Shown here: positions 1 through 8,524 of the stretch, piece after piece
Numbering within the stretch: the stretch's first letter is position 1
Layout of the letters: the number at the start of each line of letters is the position of its first letter
Assembly (NCBI GenBank): GCA_903888655.1
Contig: CAISUR010000395.1
Span: forward strand, 1-40,944
Length of the DNA stretch: 40,944 nt
Direction of reading: 5' to 3'
Source: an uncultured Bacteroidota bacterium
Lineage (GTDB): Bacteria; Bacteroidota; Bacteroidia; Flavobacteriales; Flavobacteriaceae
Made by a program: the position numbers and the translations under genes
Notes under the pieces: model-generated
Told to the model about the DNA's origin: nothing
The model's database searches: none
What the model saw: only the letters and a program-made list of their open reading frames with translations

Positions 1-235
1 GAAGGCGGTACATATAAATTCTGCCGAACGTTTCTAATTCATCTTTGAATTCTGGAATTAATTCGGCATGATGTTTAGGTTCAAAATATCGTAAAGCATT
101 TTTGAGAGCTAATTTTTTTTCTTCATCTGTTAATATTTCTTTTCGTTTTGGTGCATGATTAATTTCTTGTTCAAAAGGTTTTGGCTGGGGTAAAATCGCG
201 GGAATTCCCTCTAATATTTGTTCGTGAAAAGTCAT
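1..235 (-). CDS. hutU: Urocanate hydratase, N-terminal part (cut by window edge)
   Basis: I translated this by hand from an ATG at 235 reading leftward. The 78 residues begin MTFHEQILEGIPAILPQPKP and continue through APKRKEILT, LKNALRYFEP and a GRIYMYRL stretch at the edge. This matches, from memory, the N-terminus of flavobacterial urocanate hydratase, which converts urocanate to imidazolonepropionate in histidine degradation, in the cytosol, using tightly bound NAD. The catalytic part lies outside the window. The DUF5522 gene lies 23 bases upstream on the same strand and may share its transcript. The family call is strong for this length; whether the full gene is intact cannot be seen. Confidence 0.85.
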   Translation of the reverse strand, partial: MTFHEQILEGIPAILPQPKPFEQEINHAPKRKEILTDEEKKLALKNALRYFEPKHHAELIPEFKDELETFGRIYMYRL

Positions 236-258
236 ATTTTATAAATAGATTAATATGT

Positions 259-477
259 TTATTTGTTTGTTTTATTGATTGTATTTGTTTTTTTGTCAAA
301 TCCATATGGGCAATGACGGCAGCCGCTTCGGCAGCAATAACCTCTTTTTAGATGGTATTTTTCGGTAAAAACTCTATAGCCCTCTGCAGAAAGATAATAA
401 TCTTCTAATTCGACTATTTTTTTATCAGAATTTAGCTCATTCATAGGTACAAATTTAGATACTTTAAACTTTTGCAC
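259..477 (-). CDS. DUF5522 small cysteine-rich protein
   Basis: A 72-residue protein with a compact motif, YCCRSGCRHCPYGF, near residues 47-60. This cysteine cluster is the hallmark of the DUF5522 family of small proteins; their function is unknown, and metal binding by the four cysteines is only an inference. The longest frame starts with GTG at 477. An ATG at 444 (MNELNSDKK) would give 61 residues and is equally plausible, because family members I recall are short at the N-terminus. It is followed at once by hutU on the same strand, an arrangement I recall from other flavobacteria. No -7 box was found in the short region upstream. Confidence 0.75.
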   Translation of the reverse strand: MQKFKVSKFVPMNELNSDKKIVELEDYYLSAEGYRVFTEKYHLKRGYCCRSGCRHCPYGFDKKTNTINKTNK

Positions 478-564
478 CTACTAATAATTAGTATTTTAAC
501 ACAGATTTATTTTGTAAACTATCGATTCAACAATTTTTTTGTATTTTTATAAAAATTTATAGAA

Positions 565-2394
565 ATGAAGAATTTTTTTGCTCTGTCAACGTTTCTTTTA
601 TCATTTGGACCATTATTCTCTCAGATTTATGTGAGTAATAATAGTTATGTTTTCAATAAAGGCAGTTTGGTATATTCAAAAGGCAATTTAGAGTTAAATG
701 GAGTTAATAGTAATTTTTATTTAAGAAATGAAGGGCAATTTCTACAAGGAACTACTAGTTCTTCAACTAATAAAGGAATAGGAAAACTTTCTGTCTTTCA
801 AGAAGGTACGGTTAATAATTATGCATACAATTATTGGTGTTCTCCCGTTGGAAACGCATCTACAACTGCCGGCAACGAAGATTTTGGAATTACTATGTTA
901 AATGTTCCTACTACTAAAACAACAAGCGTTCCAGCTTCTATGATATCACCCAGTTGGGATGGTAATTCAGGTTCTGGTTCATTAGGAATTGCAACGCAAT
1001 GGATTTATAGATTTTTATCTTCTTTAACTTATTCGCAATGGTTTTATACTGGTTCAGCTACTACTATTTCGGCAGGACAAGGATTTACTATGAAAGGCAC
1101 TAGTGGTTCTGACCCAACAAATCCTAGTGAATCTGTTGCAAATAACCCTGGAAGTAAACAGCGTTATGATTTTAGAGGCAAACCAAATGATGGAGACATC
1201 ACTGTTAACGTAGCAAATGGAATGTTTACCTTAACCGGAAATCCTTATCCATCAGCTATAGACTTATCAGCTTTTTTGACTAATGCGACAAACGCTACTG
1301 GAGTAGCTTATTTTTGGGAACAAGACAAAACAGTTAATTCTCATTTAATTGCAAATTATAAGGGTGGTTATGGAACTTTTTCTCCTATATCAAGAGGCGG
1401 CACTGGAATTTATGTACCAGCACAATTTTATGCATACGATGGTAGTGGAAACCAATTAGGCGTGACTAGCACACCAAATAATAGTTATGCAAGATATTTT
1501 TCTCCTATTGGTCAAGGTTTTATGATTCAAGGAAATGGATTAGGGTCAACTGTTACTATGAAAAACGCTTATAGAGTATATCAAAAAGAAAATGTATCTA
1601 CTTCTGTTTTTGAAAAAAATACAAATCATACCAATACTAATAGTGCTGAATATCTCCCAGAGATTCCATCTGTTTCGGGATTTGATTATACGACTGTTAG
1701 TACTTTGGAAGTTCCTCAAATTCGTATTAATACCATGCTAAATAATGAAGCAATAAATCAAATTGTAGTTGCATTTGATAGCGACGCCACCGATTTTGTT
1801 GATCATGCTAAAGATGCTAAAAGTCCTAATGCGAATTCGCCAATGAATATGTATTTTGTGTTGGATAATAGTGAATATGTTATTTCAGTTATTCAATTTG
1901 ATGATAGTAAACGATTACCAGTTGGATTTAGAACCAATGTTGATGCTAATATCAAAATTAAAGTTGCAGACATAATAAATTTTGACCAAGCTAACTCTAT
2001 TTTTTTATATGACAAGATTACAGGCATATACCATGACATTAAAAATTTAATATACGAATTTGAAGTCCCAGCTGGAATCACAAATGATCGATATGAAATT
2101 ACTTTTAGAAATGATGCTCTTGGTTTGACTGCTCCTACGAAAGACAACCTAGTAATTTTACAAGATAATAGTAAACAGTTATTGTCAATTTTGAATCCTA
2201 ATTTAATGGATATAAAATCAATTAATTTATATGATATTTCAGGAAAGTCAGTTTTTAAAAAAACAGATTTGGGAATGAAAAGTTCATTTGAAATTCCAAC
2301 AAGTTCTTTAAGTGAGGGGGTTTATTTAGTAGAATTAGAACCTGTAGAGGAGCCGATTATAACTCAAAAAATAATTGTAAAAAGTCAAAATTAG
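565..2394 (+). CDS. T9SS type A sorting domain-containing surface or secreted protein
   Basis: A 609-residue protein with a Sec signal peptide at residues 1-20 (MKNFFALSTFLLSFGPLFSQ). A long Ser/Thr/Asn/Gly-rich ectodomain follows, with motifs such as NYWCSPVG and TLTGNPYPSAIDL that recur in flavobacterial secreted proteins. The last 80 or so residues form a beta-rich tail ending in INLYDISGKSVFKK, SLSEGVYLVEL and IIVKSQN, the layout of a T9SS type A sorting domain. The protein is therefore expected to cross the outer membrane through the T9SS and be cleaved by PorU, which is encoded in this window. No enzymatic domain is recognisable. It is monocistronic, with a weak terminator just after the stop. 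Confidence 0.8.
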   Translation: MKNFFALSTFLLSFGPLFSQIYVSNNSYVFNKGSLVYSKGNLELNGVNSNFYLRNEGQFLQGTTSSSTNKGIGKLSVFQEGTVNNYAYNYWCSPVGNASTTAGNEDFGITMLNVPTTKTTSVPASMISPSWDGNSGSGSLGIATQWIYRFLSSLTYSQWFYTGSATTISAGQGFTMKGTSGSDPTNPSESVANNPGSKQRYDFRGKPNDGDITVNVANGMFTLTGNPYPSAIDLSAFLTNATNATGVAYFWEQDKTVNSHLIANYKGGYGTFSPISRGGTGIYVPAQFYAYDGSGNQLGVTSTPNNSYARYFSPIGQGFMIQGNGLGSTVTMKNAYRVYQKENVSTSVFEKNTNHTNTNSAEYLPEIPSVSGFDYTTVSTLEVPQIRINTMLNNEAINQIVVAFDSDATDFVDHAKDAKSPNANSPMNMYFVLDNSEYVISVIQFDDSKRLPVGFRTNVDANIKIKVADIINFDQANSIFLYDKITGIYHDIKNLIYEFEVPAGITNDRYEITFRNDALGLTAPTKDNLVILQDNSKQLLSILNPNLMDIKSINLYDISGKSVFKKTDLGMKSSFEIPTSSLSEGVYLVELEPVEEPIITQKIIVKSQN

Positions 2395-2400
2395 ATAAAA

Positions 2401-2427
2401 AAAGGCATTCAAGTGAATATCTTTTTT
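2401..2427 (+). terminator. Weak hairpin terminator after the 609-aa T9SS cargo gene
   Basis: An imperfect hairpin (AAAG, then ATTCA/TGAAT, closed by CTTT) is followed by six T. The perfect inner stem is only five base pairs and the loop is two bases, so the call is tentative. Confidence 0.4.
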
Positions 2428-2449
2428 ATTTCATCAATTTTTATATTAG

Positions 2450-2457
2450 TAACTTTG
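2450..2457 (+). promoter_or_regulatory. Candidate -7 box for the deaminase-like gene
   Basis: TAACTTTG matches the Bacteroidota TAnnTTTG box exactly and ends 13 bases before the TTG start codon at 2471, so the mRNA leader would be only a few bases. No clear -33 TTG was seen at 17-23 bases spacing. Confidence 0.45.
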
Positions 2458-2470
2458 TAAAAAAAGAATA

Positions 2471-3373
2471 TTGGACGTTCTTACCCAAGAAATATCTTTA
2501 GAAAATTCTTCGATTAAGCTTTTCATTAGAAGAGAAGATTTAATCCACCCTTTCGTGTCAGGAAATAAATTTAGAAAGTTAAAATATAATTTAGAGCAAG
2601 CCCAAAAAGAAAAACATTGTAGTTTGCTGACTTTTGGAGGTGCGTTTTCAAATCATATTGCGGCAACAGCCTTTGCAGGAAAAAAAATTGGTTTTGAAAC
2701 TATTGGAGTCATTAGAGGTGAAGAATTAGCTGCTAAAATTCAAGAAAATCCAACACTTAAATTCGCCAAAGAATGTGGTATGAAATTTGAGTTTGTTAGC
2801 AGGGAAAAATACAAAACAAAAGATTCCAAAGAATTTATTTCGGAATTAGCACAAAAATTTGGTTCATTTTATTTAATTCCTGAAGGAGGAACCAATGATT
2901 TAGCGGTTAAAGGATGTGAAGAAATATTGACGGATAGAGATTCTGATTATGATTTCATATGCTGTTCAATAGGAACTGGTGGAACAATTGCAGGTTTGAT
3001 AAATCGTTCTTTTTCTCATCAAAAAGTTTTAGGATTTCCTTCATTAAAAGGTGATTTTTTAAAAGAAGATATTTGTAAATTTGTCACAAATACTAATTGG
3101 GATATTAATTCAAAGTATCATTTTGGTGGATATGCGAAAGTTTCTGATGAATTAATCTTTTTTATGAATAATTTTTATAGCAAGTATAAAATTCTTTTAG
3201 ATCCAATTTATACAGGAAAGTTGGTTTTTGGCGTTATAGATTTAATATCAAAAAACTATTTTCCTTTACATTCTAAAATTCTTATTATTCATACAGGAGG
3301 AGTGCAAGGTATTGCAGGTATGAATTTAAAATTGAAAAGTAAAAATTTACAAACAATACTAAACAATGATTAA
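2471..3373 (+). CDS. PLP-dependent 1-aminocyclopropane-1-carboxylate deaminase / D-cysteine desulfhydrase family protein
   Basis: A 300-residue cytosolic enzyme of the tryptophan-synthase-beta-like PLP fold. The N-terminus has IKREDL-type and SGNKFRKLKYN motifs (residues 20-40; the lysine of GNKxRKL is the usual Schiff-base lysine). It also has TFGGAFSNHIAATA (substrate/PLP pocket), PEGGTND near 140 and the glycine loop SIGTGGTIAG near 170. This family includes ACC deaminases and D-cysteine desulfhydrases, and sequence alone does not fix the substrate. No ATG is available at the N-terminus, so the start is the TTG at 2471. The stop overlaps the next gene's ATG by eight bases, indicating co-transcription with the glucosaminidase and hemL. 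Confidence 0.8.
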   Translation: MDVLTQEISLENSSIKLFIRREDLIHPFVSGNKFRKLKYNLEQAQKEKHCSLLTFGGAFSNHIAATAFAGKKIGFETIGVIRGEELAAKIQENPTLKFAKECGMKFEFVSREKYKTKDSKEFISELAQKFGSFYLIPEGGTNDLAVKGCEEILTDRDSDYDFICCSIGTGGTIAGLINRSFSHQKVLGFPSLKGDFLKEDICKFVTNTNWDINSKYHFGGYAKVSDELIFFMNNFYSKYKILLDPIYTGKLVFGVIDLISKNYFPLHSKILIIHTGGVQGIAGMNLKLKSKNLQTILNND

Positions 3374-4343
3374 GAAATTATTATTTTATTGTGTAATTTT
3401 AATAGTTACTGCTTGTGGTTCTAATCACAATGTAGTTCGAACAACTCAAAATAAAAATACTTCAAAGACTGTTGTTAGAACCACAAAAAAACCTATTGTA
3501 AAGCCAAATTCAAAATCAGTTACTGCTGTTAATGAACATAAATTAGATTCAAATGCAAGGACTAATGGAAATAATAATTCGACATCGACTGCGGGTATTC
3601 AATCTAGTTCTAATACAATAAATTCTCCAACTGAAGTTTTAGAAGCTACAACAAGGGTTAAAGTTACGACAGAAATTGTATTGGGTTATATTGATAAATA
3701 TAAAAGTATTGCCAAAAAGGATATGTTGCAATATGGGATACCTGCAAGTATAATTTTAGGACAAGGTATCCTAGAATCTGGAGCTGGAACGGGTCCATTG
3801 AGTGTTCAAGCTAATAATCATTTTGGAATTAAATGTCATAAAGAATGGACGGGACCCAGCATTCGTTATAATGATGATGCAGAAAATGAATGTTTCAGAA
3901 AATATAAAGACCCTGATGAGTCATACAGAGATCATTCGTTATTCTTAGTTTCAAGAGCACATTATTCAAGTTTGTTTAAGCTTGATAAAACAGATTATAA
4001 ATCTTGGGCAATAGGATTAAAAAATGCAGGATACGCCACAGATCCAGCTTATCCGACAAAATTAATAGCGATAATTGAGCGGTACAATTTACAAAAATTT
4101 GATTCCGATGTTCTAGGAGATGACTATACAGCGTCTAATAATTCTACTGAAATCAACAGAAGTGATAAAATAGTGAAAAGTCAAACTTCTTCTTCCGATA
4201 GTAATCAATTACATCAAGTTTCCAAAGGAGATACTTTATATTCAATTTCTAGGAGGTATAATATTACAGTGCAAGATTTGAAGAAAAAAAATAACATTTC
4301 TAATGATACTTTGTCAGTTGGGCAGAGTTTAATAATACATTAA
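3366..4343 (+). CDS. Lipoprotein glucosaminidase (FlgJ/LytG-like, GH73) with C-terminal LysM domain
   Basis: A 325-residue protein. Residues 1-17 form a lipoprotein signal with lipobox VTAC. A low-complexity Thr/Asn/Ser-rich spacer follows (about 20-90). The glucosaminidase domain (about 105-240) includes ILGQGILESGAGTGPLS with the expected catalytic glutamate, the NNHFGIKCH motif and YRDHSLFL. The last 45 residues are a LysM peptidoglycan-binding domain (HQVSKGDTLYSISRRYNI). It probably cleaves N-acetylglucosaminyl bonds in peptidoglycan from the periplasmic face of a membrane. It overlaps the preceding deaminase gene by eight bases and lies six bases before hemL, so the three are probably one operon, though their jobs are not obviously linked. 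Confidence 0.85.
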   Translation: MIKKLLFYCVILIVTACGSNHNVVRTTQNKNTSKTVVRTTKKPIVKPNSKSVTAVNEHKLDSNARTNGNNNSTSTAGIQSSSNTINSPTEVLEATTRVKVTTEIVLGYIDKYKSIAKKDMLQYGIPASIILGQGILESGAGTGPLSVQANNHFGIKCHKEWTGPSIRYNDDAENECFRKYKDPDESYRDHSLFLVSRAHYSSLFKLDKTDYKSWAIGLKNAGYATDPAYPTKLIAIIERYNLQKFDSDVLGDDYTASNNSTEINRSDKIVKSQTSSSDSNQLHQVSKGDTLYSISRRYNITVQDLKKKNNISNDTLSVGQSLIIH

Positions 4344-4349
4344 TTTACA

Positions 4350-5642
4350 ATGCAATATCAAAGAAGTAGTCAGCTTTTTGCTGATGCTGAAAAAGTCATT
4401 CCTGGCGGTGTAAACTCTCCTGTAAGAGCTTTTAAAGGGGTTGGAGGGACACCCATTTTTGTAAAAAGCGCAAAAGGAGCTTATCTTTATGATGAAGATG
4501 GCAACCGACTTATAGATTACATTAATTCATGGGGACCAATGATTTTGGGTCATGCGTATCAACCTGTTATTGATGCTATTACCGAAAGGGCTAAATTGGG
4601 AACATCGTTTGGAATGCCAACTGAATTAGAAACTAAGATCGCTGAATTAGCAGTGTCAATGGTGCCAAATATTGATAAAATTCGTTTTGTGAATTCTGGA
4701 ACAGAAGCTTGTATGAGTGCTATTCGTTTAGCAAGAGGGTATACAAAAAGAGATAAAATAGTCAAATTTGCAGGTTGTTATCATGGACATTCCGATTCTT
4801 TTTTGATTCAGGCTGGAAGTGGAGCTAGTACTTTTGGAATACCAAATAGTCCTGGAGTTACACAAGGAACTGCCAAAGATACCTTGTTGGCAAATTACAA
4901 TGATATTGAAAATGTTAAGACATTATTTGAAACTAATAAAAATGAAATTGCAGCAATAATTGTGGAGCCAGTTGCAGGCAATATGGGATGTATTCCCCCT
5001 GTAAAGGGTTTTTTGGAAGGATTAAGAAAGCTTTGTTCAGATAATGGTGCCTTATTGATTTTTGATGAGGTAATGACGGGATTTAGATTAGCTAAAGGCG
5101 GTGTTCAGGAATTGTTTAATATCAAAGCAGATATTGTTTGTTTTGGTAAAGTTATAGGCGGAGGATTGCCTGTTGGTGCTTTTGCTGCTAGAAACGAAAT
5201 TATGAATTATTTAGCGCCGATTGGTCCTGTATATCAAGCTGGGACTTTATCAGGAAATCCATTAGCAATGGCTGCTGGTCTGGCAATGCTTCGATCATTG
5301 AACAATACTTCAGAAATTTTTCAACGATTAGAAGATAAAACTTTGTATTTGGAACATGGTATCAGAAAGGTATTGGAGAAAAATGATATTGATTTCACAA
5401 TAAATAGAGTGGGTTCTATGATATCAGTTCATTTTGATTTAAATCCTGTTTTTGATTTTAATACTGCCAAAAATGGAGATAATGAAACGTTTAAAAAATT
5501 CTTTCACGGATTGTTAAATGAGGGGGTTTATATTGCTCCTTCAGCCTATGAAACTTGGTTTATTACCGATGCTTTAACTTATGAAGATTTAGATTTTACG
5601 ATAAACGCAATTGATAAAGTTGCCAAAACATTATATAGCTAA
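4350..5642 (+). CDS. hemL: Glutamate-1-semialdehyde 2,1-aminomutase
   Basis: A 430-residue cytosolic PLP enzyme that converts glutamate-1-semialdehyde to 5-aminolevulinate, feeding haem synthesis by the C5 pathway. The N-terminus FADAEKVIPGGVNSPVRAFK is the family signature. SGTEACMSAIRLARG binds the cofactor phosphate, IFDEVMTGFR supplies the PLP-ring aspartate, and FGKVIGGGLPVGAF carries the Schiff-base lysine near residue 267. The length is typical. It is the last gene of the plus-strand group and ends in a shared convergent terminator opposite pdhC. Another tetrapyrrole gene, hemD, lies elsewhere in the window. Confidence 0.96.
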   Translation: MQYQRSSQLFADAEKVIPGGVNSPVRAFKGVGGTPIFVKSAKGAYLYDEDGNRLIDYINSWGPMILGHAYQPVIDAITERAKLGTSFGMPTELETKIAELAVSMVPNIDKIRFVNSGTEACMSAIRLARGYTKRDKIVKFAGCYHGHSDSFLIQAGSGASTFGIPNSPGVTQGTAKDTLLANYNDIENVKTLFETNKNEIAAIIVEPVAGNMGCIPPVKGFLEGLRKLCSDNGALLIFDEVMTGFRLAKGGVQELFNIKADIVCFGKVIGGGLPVGAFAARNEIMNYLAPIGPVYQAGTLSGNPLAMAAGLAMLRSLNNTSEIFQRLEDKTLYLEHGIRKVLEKNDIDFTINRVGSMISVHFDLNPVFDFNTAKNGDNETFKKFFHGLLNEGVYIAPSAYETWFITDALTYEDLDFTINAIDKVAKTLYS

Positions 5643-5681
5643 AAAGAAATGAACTAATCTTTTTGGTTATTTTTAACTAAT

Positions 5682-5716
5682 AAAAAAATCCTGCTCATTT
5701 CGGAACAGGATTTATA
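5682..5716. terminator. Bidirectional terminator between hemL and pdhC
   Basis: AATCCTG (5687-5693) and CAGGATT (5706-5712) form a perfect seven-base stem with a 12-base loop. It is preceded by a run of seven A and followed by TT-rich sequence, so it could serve both converging genes. Confidence 0.75.
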
Positions 5717-5734
5717 ATTTATATTATTATTTAA

Positions 5735-7351
5735 TTACGCTAGCATCGTTACTGGATTCTCAATAAACATTTTTAAAGTTTGCAAAAATTGCGCACCTGT
5801 AGCACCATCTATGGTTCTATGGTCACAAGCTAATGATAACATCATAGTGTTTCCAACTACAATTTGTCCATTTTTAACCACAGGTTTTTCGACGATTGCT
5901 CCTACTGAAAGGATTGCTGAATTGGGTTGGTTGATGATGGAATTGAATTCTACAATGCCGAACATTCCTAAATTAGAAACGGTAAAAGTACTTCCTTCCA
6001 TTTCGGATGGTAGTAATTTTTTAGTTTTAGCTCTTCCGGCTAAATCACGAACTCCAGCACCAATTTGAGACAAACTCATAGCATCAGTAAAACGCAATAC
6101 CGGAACTACTAATCCGTCTTCAACGGCTACAGCGACTCCAATATTCACATGGTGGTTGATTGTAATCGCATCTTCTTTCCATTGTGAGTTGATTTTCGGA
6201 TGCTTTTTCAAGGCCATAGCACAAGCTTTTATAACCATATCGTTGAACGATACTTTGGTGTCGGGAACTGTATTAATCATTGCTCTTGATTTCATGGCTT
6301 CGTCCATGCTCACTTCAATAGTTAGATTGTAGTGCGGTGCAGTAAAAAGCGATTCGGACAATCGTTTAGCAATGATTTTTCGCATTTGCGAATTTTTGAT
6401 TTCTTCGGTTACAACTTCTCCTGCAATTATGGTTGTAGGTTGTAGGTTTTGGGCTGTAGGTTGACTTTCAACTTTCAACTGTTGACTTTCGACTTTATAG
6501 TTTTCTACATCACTTTTAACGATTCTTCCGTTTTCACCAGAACCTTTCACTTGAGAAAGGTTAATGCCTTTTTCTCTTGCTATTTGTTTTGCCAATGGAG
6601 AAGCAAAAATTCTTGCATTATCTACAGTAGTGGTTGTTATTTCTTGAATTGGTTGAGCCGCTGCAACTGGAGCTGCCGTTTCAGTTTTAGCAACTGCAGG
6701 CGCATTACCACCTTTGGAATAGTTTTCTGCTATTCCAGCTATATTAGTTCCTGCTGGTCCAATAATAGCTAAAACGCTATCTACTGGCGCTGATTCACCT
6801 TCTTGAATTCCGATGTATAATAAAGTTCCGGCATTAAAGGATTCGAATTCCATAGTGGCTTTGTCGGTTTCGATTTCGGCAAGAATATCACCTTCTTTTA
6901 CCGTATCGCCAACTTTCTTTAACCAAGTTGCAACAGTTCCAGTAGTCATAGTGTCACTTAAACGTGGCATGGTGATTACTTTTACGCCTGCTGGTATGGT
7001 TGTATGTTGTTGGTTTTGGGTTGTAGGTTCAGTAACATCCTCTTTAACTTCAACTTTTTGATCTTGGGATGTGGAATTTGAAGAATTGGAGATTAATGAA
7101 CTAATATCTTCACCTTCTTTTCCGATAATTGCAAGAAGCGAATCAACTGGTGCTGATGCTCCTTCTTGAATTCCGATGTGTATCAAGACACCTGAATTGA
7201 ATGATTCGAATTCCATGGTAGCTTTATCGGTTTCGATTTCGGCTAAAATATCACCTTCTTTAATTGTATCACCTACTTTTTTAAGCCATGTTGCAACAGT
7301 TCCTTCTGTCATAGTATCGCTCAAACGAGGCATTGTTATTACTGTAGCCAT
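5735..7351 (-). CDS. pdhC: Pyruvate dehydrogenase complex dihydrolipoamide acetyltransferase (E2)
   Basis: A 538-residue E2 subunit that passes acetyl groups from E1-bound hydroxyethyl-TPP to coenzyme A. It has two lipoyl domains (about 1-76 and 125-200), each with the lipoylated lysine in EIETDKATMEFESF. A peripheral-subunit-binding domain (about 248-290, FASPLAKQIAREKG) follows, then the catalytic core (about 315-538) with the active-site CDHRTIDGA. The Ala/Thr/Gln-rich linkers are encoded partly by short repeated DNA (see findings). The start is two bases after pdhA's stop, so the two are one operon. An E1 beta gene is not in the window and would be needed elsewhere for a complete E1. Confidence 0.95.
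   Translation of the reverse strand: MATVITMPRLSDTMTEGTVATWLKKVGDTIKEGDILAEIETDKATMEFESFNSGVLIHIGIQEGASAPVDSLLAIIGKEGEDISSLISNSSNSTSQDQKVEVKEDVTEPTTQNQQHTTIPAGVKVITMPRLSDTMTTGTVATWLKKVGDTVKEGDILAEIETDKATMEFESFNAGTLLYIGIQEGESAPVDSVLAIIGPAGTNIAGIAENYSKGGNAPAVAKTETAAPVAAAQPIQEITTTTVDNARIFASPLAKQIAREKGINLSQVKGSGENGRIVKSDVENYKVESQQLKVESQPTAQNLQPTTIIAGEVVTEEIKNSQMRKIIAKRLSESLFTAPHYNLTIEVSMDEAMKSRAMINTVPDTKVSFNDMVIKACAMALKKHPKINSQWKEDAITINHHVNIGVAVAVEDGLVVPVLRFTDAMSLSQIGAGVRDLAGRAKTKKLLPSEMEGSTFTVSNLGMFGIVEFNSIINQPNSAILSVGAIVEKPVVKNGQIVVGNTMMLSLACDHRTIDGATGAQFLQTLKMFIENPVTMLA
6431..6497 (-). repeat. Short direct-repeat DNA encoding a pdhC linker
   Basis: Short words recur here in the pdhC coding region: GTTGTAGGTTGTAGGTT, then TTGACTTTCAACTTTCAACTG and TTGACTTTCGACTTT. 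They encode the linker KVESQQLKVESQPTAQNLQP, between the subunit-binding and catalytic domains. A related patch at 6996-7029 encodes a similar linker between the two lipoyl domains. Confidence 0.6.
6996..7029 (-). repeat. Second repeat-like linker patch in pdhC
   Basis: GGTTGTATGTTGTTGGTTTT followed by GGGTTGTAGGTT resembles the patch at 6431-6464. It encodes PTTQNQQHTTIPAG, which parallels PTAQNLQPTTIIAG of the other linker. Both sit between folded domains where insertions are tolerated. Confidence 0.5.
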
Positions 7352-7353
7352 AA

Positions 7354-8352
7354 TTATAGTCTATGAGAAATGAAAGGATAATTTTCTTGTTCGTATACCA
7401 CATCATACAATTGTTGTGCTTCTGGAAACGGAGATTCTTCGGCAAATTTTTCACATTCATCTACCAAGTTTTTCACTCTTTCGTCCATTGCTTCAATTTC
7501 TGCCTCTGTAGCATAATTGTTTTCCTTAATAATGTCTAAAACTTGTGTAATTGGGTCTATTTTTCTGTATTCTTCAACCTCTTCTTTAGTTCTATATAAT
7601 TGTGCATCCGACATTGAGTGACCTCTATAACGGTATGTTTTCATTTCTAAAAATGTTGGTCCGTCTCCACGACGCGCTCGGTCAATAGCTTCTTGCATCG
7701 CTTCGGCTACTTTTACAGGATTCATCCCGTCTACTGGTCCGCAGGGCATTTCATAACCTAAACCAAGTTTCCAAATATCGGTATGATTGGCAGTGCGTTC
7801 TACTGAAGTTCCCATCGCATATCCATTGTTTTCACAAATGAATACAACAGGAAGTTTCCAGTTCATGGCCATATTGAACGCTTCATGAAGTGAACCTTGA
7901 CGTGCAGCACCATCACCAAAATAAGTTAAAGTAACTCCGCCAGTTTCAAAGTATTTATCAGCAAAAGCCATTCCTGCACCTACTGGAATTTGAGCCCCCA
8001 CGATACCATGACCGCCATAAAATCCGTGTTCTTTTGAGAAAATGTGCATGGATCCGCCCATTCCTTTAGAAGTTCCCGTTACTTTTCCATAAAGTTCAGC
8101 CATTACTCTTTTAGGGTCAACTCCCATTGCAATTGGCTGAACGTGATTACGATAAGCAGTAATCATTTTATCTTTAGACAAATCCATAGCATGAATAGCT
8201 CCAGCTAGAACTGCTTCTTGACCGTTATATAAATGTAAAAATCCTCTAACTTTTTGTTGAATGTATACAGCAGCTAATTTGTCTTCAAATTTTCTCCAAA
8301 ACTGCATTTCTTCATACCATTGAAGATAGGTTTCTTTTGTAATTGGTTTCAT
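7354..8352 (-). CDS. pdhA: Pyruvate dehydrogenase E1 component, alpha subunit
   Basis: A 332-residue thiamine-diphosphate enzyme subunit for oxidative decarboxylation of pyruvate. The TPP/Mg motif is complete: YFGDGAARQGSLHEAFNMA (about 146-164) through ICENNGYAMGT. GHGIVGAQIPVGAGMAFA precedes it, and the phosphorylation-loop-like region has KTYRYRGHSMSD. Branched-chain 2-oxoacid E1 alpha is the alternative, but pairing with this E2 and overall length favour pyruvate. It has its own -7 box at 8395-8402 and is followed two bases later by pdhC. The E1 beta partner is not in this window. Confidence 0.93.
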   Translation of the reverse strand: MKPITKETYLQWYEEMQFWRKFEDKLAAVYIQQKVRGFLHLYNGQEAVLAGAIHAMDLSKDKMITAYRNHVQPIAMGVDPKRVMAELYGKVTGTSKGMGGSMHIFSKEHGFYGGHGIVGAQIPVGAGMAFADKYFETGGVTLTYFGDGAARQGSLHEAFNMAMNWKLPVVFICENNGYAMGTSVERTANHTDIWKLGLGYEMPCGPVDGMNPVKVAEAMQEAIDRARRGDGPTFLEMKTYRYRGHSMSDAQLYRTKEEVEEYRKIDPITQVLDIIKENNYATEAEIEAMDERVKNLVDECEKFAEESPFPEAQQLYDVVYEQENYPFISHRL

Positions 8353-8394
8353 TTTTTTAATGAATTACTAGATTAATGTATTGTAATCGTATCA

Positions 8395-8402
8395 CAAATT
8401 TA
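8395..8402 (-). promoter_or_regulatory. Promoter -7 box for pdhA-pdhC
   Basis: On the minus strand this reads TAAATTTG, an exact TAnnTTTG match. A TTG lies 22 bases upstream (8427-8425) as a possible -33 element. The box is about 43 bases before the pdhA ATG. Confidence 0.6.
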
Positions 8403-8524
8403 GAATTCTAAAATTTGCGAATTGCAAAAGTAAGATATTGATAGTAGATGTAAAAATAAATAAGACTGAAAATGTTGTTTTTTAATAACTGTTTATTCTT
8501 AAATATCAACTACATCGATATAGC

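Noticed and set aside
6449..7373. Several plus-strand frames opposite pdhC
   Set aside because: They are mirror frames of the repeated lipoyl-domain coding sequence, with no recognisable motif or start context.
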